64,000 nt of DNA, taken from the NCBI GenBank assembly GCA_963978545.1, contig OZ021727.1, positions 50,845,487-50,909,486 of the forward strand, given 5' to 3'. The notes beneath the pieces are model-generated. The model saw only the letters and a list, made by a program, of their open reading frames with translations, searched no databases and was not told where the DNA came from. Origin of the DNA: Linyphia triangularis (taxonomy: Eukaryota; Arthropoda; Arachnida; Araneae; Linyphiidae). Position numbers and translations under genes: made by a program. Shown piece after piece: positions 62,097 to 64,000 of this stretch. Each line of letters starts with the position of its first letter. Position 1 is the stretch's first letter.

Positions 62097-64000
62097 CTGA
62101 ACCATTTTTAACCGGTACAATCCAGTTCGAAATGGTTCAGTAAACTGTATAAGTCATAAGCATACCATCCTTAAGACTCTTTCCTCGATTTCACCACCTT
62201 AGCAACACAAAACCGGAATAAAACTGTGTTCCCAAACATCGATGGGGGAAAAAACACGTTTCAGATTGCTTCAGTAGATTTCAATTAGAATACCCTTTCA
62301 CCCCTATTCTCAATCTCAAAACTTTACTAACAAAGCATTTATAAATTATATCCCGATAATTTGGTTTAGTCAAAATACTTATAGAAAGGCAAACAAGGTT
62401 AAAATTGGTCAAGTAGATCTCAAGTTATTATCATACCTCTCAATTACTGGAAAAGGGGGGAGGGTTTTTTGAAATTTCAAGTAGCCTGGAAACTTCCCTT
62501 TGTTTCGAAGATCAAATGCACAAAATGGCATCAAGATTGGAATAAGACTGTTGCTTCCTAGAATACACAAGGATTCTTCTTTTTATAAATATACAGTTAG
62601 ATTAATGTAATTTAGATACATTGCTTATTGGTTGCACTTCTTGCAAAATGACCGGGGGACTTAAAGTAGCCAATTATTGGGCTGTTGCCAAAACATAAAC
62701 ATTATTATTCATTCATTTGCATAAGATATAAAGTTATATTCCAAAGATCTGTTTTAAACATACTTGCTTGTCATGTAGTGGGTTCACTATTTAATAGATA
62801 AAGCACATTGGTAAAACTGAATGGGGTTACCCCAAACTGAATTTGCTGTTTCTTTAACTATGAGAGCAGAGTGAAAATTATAAAGCTATTATGTATAATT
62901 AGTCAGAAATCCTAAGACATTATATTATATATAGAGGGATTTAATATCTCTCATAATGCTTAATGGTTAATAACTTGTAATAATATTCACCAAAGTTCAC
63001 CATTACAAAAAATTGCCTAATCCTAGATTCGCTCAATAACTTAAATCGCTGAAACTTGCAGAATAATTTTCCAATAGTAAAACATGGTTTGTAGAATACA
63101 TTTTTTTTCTCGAAATTATATAAAGGAAATGTTTTCAATTTAGATCAAACATGAAAGATTTTAATACATTTAGTTTTTTGTCATGTAAAATATTTGGGCA
63201 ATTTATAGCCAACAACCTCAATTTCTGCTAAAATTTAATAGTCTATAGCACACATTTAAATGATGATACGTTTCAAATTTCATTCATTTTAATTCATTCC
63301 AAGGTTTTAACCTCAACATGGGTCACCACAAAGAGTCGCAAAGATAAAAGTAAAACAACTCTGACGCTTGGAGCAATCAATTAAAAACATATGTGTGAAA
63401 GGTGCTCATTAGGTTTTCGATGTGAGTCTTATTCTGGGCGTGAAATGAAATTTTAATTTCGGATATTAACCAATTCCACACAAAGGTATAAGAATTTTAT
63501 GGTACAGAATGAATCACAGGAATCTCTGAAGAGCATATTTTATCATCAATTTAACCGTAAATGTAAATACACCATCGTGTTTTTTTGTTTTAGAAAGCAC
63601 ATTTTAATGCTAAAATTTTTTATTAAGAAGATATTATAATACTATGAATTTTATTTTACGAACTTTTCTTATCCAAATAAGAACGAAAACAGGCGTTTAT
63701 ATTTTGGAATGAGTAATCATACAGCATTGGCACGTTTCAGCAGAAGCACACCCTTCAAAATCTCTCATACAATCAGCACAATCATCTCATCACATTTTGA
63801 TAAAGTGCAATGTATTTGACTCAAAACCTCTTCTCATGATTATAGGCAACTGAGCGTCCTGAGAATATTTCAAAACAACTAGTCGATGCTATCAAATAGC
63901 AAATGTATCGTCTTTTTTTACGTGCCCGTGTAACGACTTCAAAATCTTCCTCATCTAAAGAGATCGTTAAACTCTTATACTAAATGGGACATTTTAACCC

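Larger units (their letters stand above)
60371..64000 (+). other. Proposed start of intron 4, open at the window edge
   Basis: After the GTAAGTA donor the rest of the window is AT-rich and holds one deleted SINE and a minisatellite. I see no further exon with paired splice sites. The gene, if real, continues beyond the window. Confidence 0.45.

Overview
This is an AT-rich eukaryotic (animal) genomic window. It has no long open reading frames, no operons, abundant A/T homopolymers, tRNA-derived SINEs with target-site duplications, fossil DNA transposons and retroelements, and many diverged tandem repeats. A mixture of hAT elements, a fossil LINE tail, a solo LTR and SINEs ending in a CCAA-type tail suggests an arthropod. 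A chelicerate such as a spider is possible but not proven. No bacterial gene, rRNA, genuine tRNA gene or CRISPR array is visible.

Gene content. Almost every listed-size ORF is a shadow or lies in low-complexity DNA. Reading for splice signals instead of ORF length gives a coherent candidate gene on the + strand that spans nearly the whole window. A CpG-rich, NRF1-motif-containing promoter-like segment (about 1195-1400) is followed by a start codon in good context whose second codon is cut by a splice donor (ATG G|GTAAGA, 1578-1581). Two candidate exons then continue in the matching phase: 32444-32524, and 51371 to about 51461. A fourth, with excellent splice sites, is at 60308-60370. Spliced, the start reads MGANTS..., an N-myristoylation-type terminus. 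I do not recognise the protein. The introns would be about 30.9, 18.8 and 8.8 kb and would hold everything else.

Layout. 0-1.2 kb: upstream DNA. 1.2-1.6 kb: promoter and first exon. 1.6-32.4 kb (intron 1): ~200-bp tandem repeats (2.55-3.42 kb), a possible decayed DDE transposase fragment (4.4-4.6 kb), two inverted copies of an ~0.8-kb dispersed family (6.6-7.4 and 13.0-13.8 kb), paired hairpins (14.1 kb), a ~220-bp duplication (16.7-17.0 kb), an element with long diverged inverted repeats (22.7-24.1 kb), two small TIR elements side by side (26.4-27.4 kb), and a ~130-bp repeat array (29.5-29.8 kb). 32.5-51.4 kb (intron 2): an (AAT)n array, ~190-bp tandem repeats (34.0-34.6 kb), a 2.3-kb hAT element with a broken BED-finger transposase and nested SINE and foldback insertions (36.3-38.6 kb), SINEs, a solo LTR, a LINE 3' end (40.6-42.1 kb), and a ~32-bp palindromic-unit array (47.7-47.9 kb). 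51.5-60.3 kb (intron 3): a dispersed GC-richer repeat family, a second locus of the ~130-bp repeat, and a SINE. 60.4-64 kb: a deleted SINE and a 15-bp minisatellite.

The exon chain is inference from splice signals, phase and codon content. It needs transcript data or homologues. The transposon calls that rest on exact target-site duplications are the most secure.
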